Positions 5,110 to 5,851 of a stretch of DNA of 5,851 nucleotides are shown piece by piece. The notes below the pieces were generated by a model. That model made no database searches, was not told where the DNA came from, and was given only the letters and a program-made list of their open reading frames with translations. Source of the DNA: Deltaproteobacteria bacterium (GTDB lineage Bacteria > DRYD01). Where the stretch lies: assembly GCA_028276365.1 (NCBI GenBank), contig JAPYWL010000066.1, forward strand, positions 1 through 5,851, written 5' to 3'. Position numbers and translations under genes: made by a program. The first letter of the stretch is position 1. Each line of letters starts with the position of its first letter.

Positions 5110-5851
5110 ATGCTTAAAAATATATTTTCAAGATTGATATATTTTGTATTATTATTAATATTATCAATAAAATTTAGTTTTAGTGATATAAACATAAGAT
5201 ATCTTGGACACTCTTGTTTCTATATTAATTTAAATGATAAAAACAAAAGCATAGTTTCAATTTTGATAGATCCCTACTCATATGAACTAAACTATCCTTA
5301 CTTAAAAGAATTTGAAAAAACAAAGGAATTTAAGAATTTAAATTACATAATAAGTAGTCATAGTCATTTCGATCATTTTAATGAAAACATTTTCAAATTA
5401 CTTAAAAACAAATACATAAAAGGTGCAGACGATAACAATTGGTATCCATTTTACATAAATATTTTAGAAAATAAAATATATAACTTTGGGGTATATCATG
5501 ATGAAAACCTTGGAAAAAATAGAGGAAAAAATAGTATCCTTGTTATTCAAACTAAATTAAATAATAACAACCTTAAAATAGTACATTTAGGTGATATAGG
5601 ACATACACTAAATCAAAATAATCTATATCCCAATAAACTAAACTTAAAGATAACCGATATTAAAAACTGTGATATATTATTCCTACCAATTGGAGGATAT
5701 TTTACTATTGATGTAAAAAATATTCCTGATTTAATAGATTTTATAAATCCCAAAGTAATAATTCCAATGCATTATAAAAATAAATATATCCCCGATTTTC
5801 CTATTTTAACTTTAGACGAATTTTTAAATATACCTAATATAAAAGAAAAAC
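5110..5851 (+). CDS. Exported UlaG-like metallo-beta-lactamase-fold hydrolase (3' end beyond window)
   Basis: The frame stays open to the window edge, giving 247 residues without a stop, so the 3' end is missing. Residues 1-25 form a signal peptide: K3 and R8, a hydrophobic core at 9-20, and probable cleavage after SFS before D26. No lipobox Cys is present. The mature part is a COG2220/UlaG-like metallo-beta-lactamase fold: YLGHSCF (31-37), LIDPY (52-56), the metal motif HSHFDH (84-89), H130 in YHDENLGKNRGKN (129-141), HLGD (159-162) with metal ligand D162, LPIGG (192-196), and the last ligand H221 in IPMHY. All expected metal-binding residues are present, so it should be an active hydrolase outside the cytoplasm; the substrate is unknown. 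ATG at 5110 is chosen because it begins the signal peptide; an in-frame TTG at 5071 is possible but would spoil it. No Shine-Dalgarno sequence is visible. Confidence 0.9.
   Translation, partial: MLKNIFSRLIYFVLLLILSIKFSFSDINIRYLGHSCFYINLNDKNKSIVSILIDPYSYELNYPYLKEFEKTKEFKNLNYIISSHSHFDHFNENIFKLLKNKYIKGADDNNWYPFYINILENKIYNFGVYHDENLGKNRGKNSILVIQTKLNNNNLKIVHLGDIGHTLNQNNLYPNKLNLKITDIKNCDILFLPIGGYFTIDVKNIPDLIDFINPKVIIPMHYKNKYIPDFPILTLDEFLNIPNIKEK

Noticed and set aside
1-5851. CRISPR array, insertion sequence, integrase, phage or defence genes
   Set aside because: No regularly spaced long repeats, transposase-like frames or terminal inverted repeats were found; the gene content is mostly housekeeping.

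Overview
The window comes from a very AT-rich bacterial chromosome (G+C roughly a quarter by eye, not computed). Gene density is ordinary, intergenic DNA is almost pure A/T, and translation is standard: TGA serves as a stop, as in the glycosyltransferase gene. Strong Shine-Dalgarno sequences precede some genes and are absent before others. Nothing points to phage, plasmid, insertion sequence or CRISPR. I cannot name the lineage. The Thermus/Rickettsia-type isocitrate dehydrogenase with its extra C-terminal domain narrows it a little, but that enzyme type is scattered over several phyla.

Layout. At the left edge is a minus-strand tRNA-Ala(UGC), followed by a 224-nt A/T-rich divergent intergenic region and the plus-strand cytidylate kinase gene (338-1030). 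A 33-nt convergent gap leads to a minus-strand block that reads right to left: elongation factor P (3424-3987), a GT2-type glycosyltransferase only 12 nt downstream (2560-3411), then isocitrate dehydrogenase (1064-2509). This block looks like one transcription unit. It is separated from the next minus-strand gene by a clear intrinsic terminator (4094-4127). That gene (4199-4918) encodes an unrecognised protein with two glycine-rich membrane helices around a soluble domain. It diverges from a plus-strand gene at the right edge (5110 to beyond the window) for an exported UlaG-like metallo-beta-lactamase-fold hydrolase. This last gene is cut by the window end and contains all its expected metal-binding motifs.

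How the genes relate. tRNA-Ala, cytidylate kinase, EF-P and isocitrate dehydrogenase are housekeeping functions. The point most worth following is EF-P. Its beta3-Omega-beta4 loop, normally PG(K/R)G with a post-translationally modified tip, reads I-A-Q-S here, so the tip residue is glutamine. The gene immediately behind it is a putatively soluble glycosyltransferase. Linkage of efp to a dedicated glycosyltransferase is the hallmark of the known EarP (arginine rhamnosylation) system, but this enzyme has GT2 motifs and the tip is not arginine. A new EF-P modification is therefore a hypothesis the sequence suggests and cannot prove; unmodified EF-P next to an unrelated glycosyltransferase is the simpler alternative. 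The isocitrate dehydrogenase also carries the Asp-Ile pair that marks NAD rather than NADP preference.
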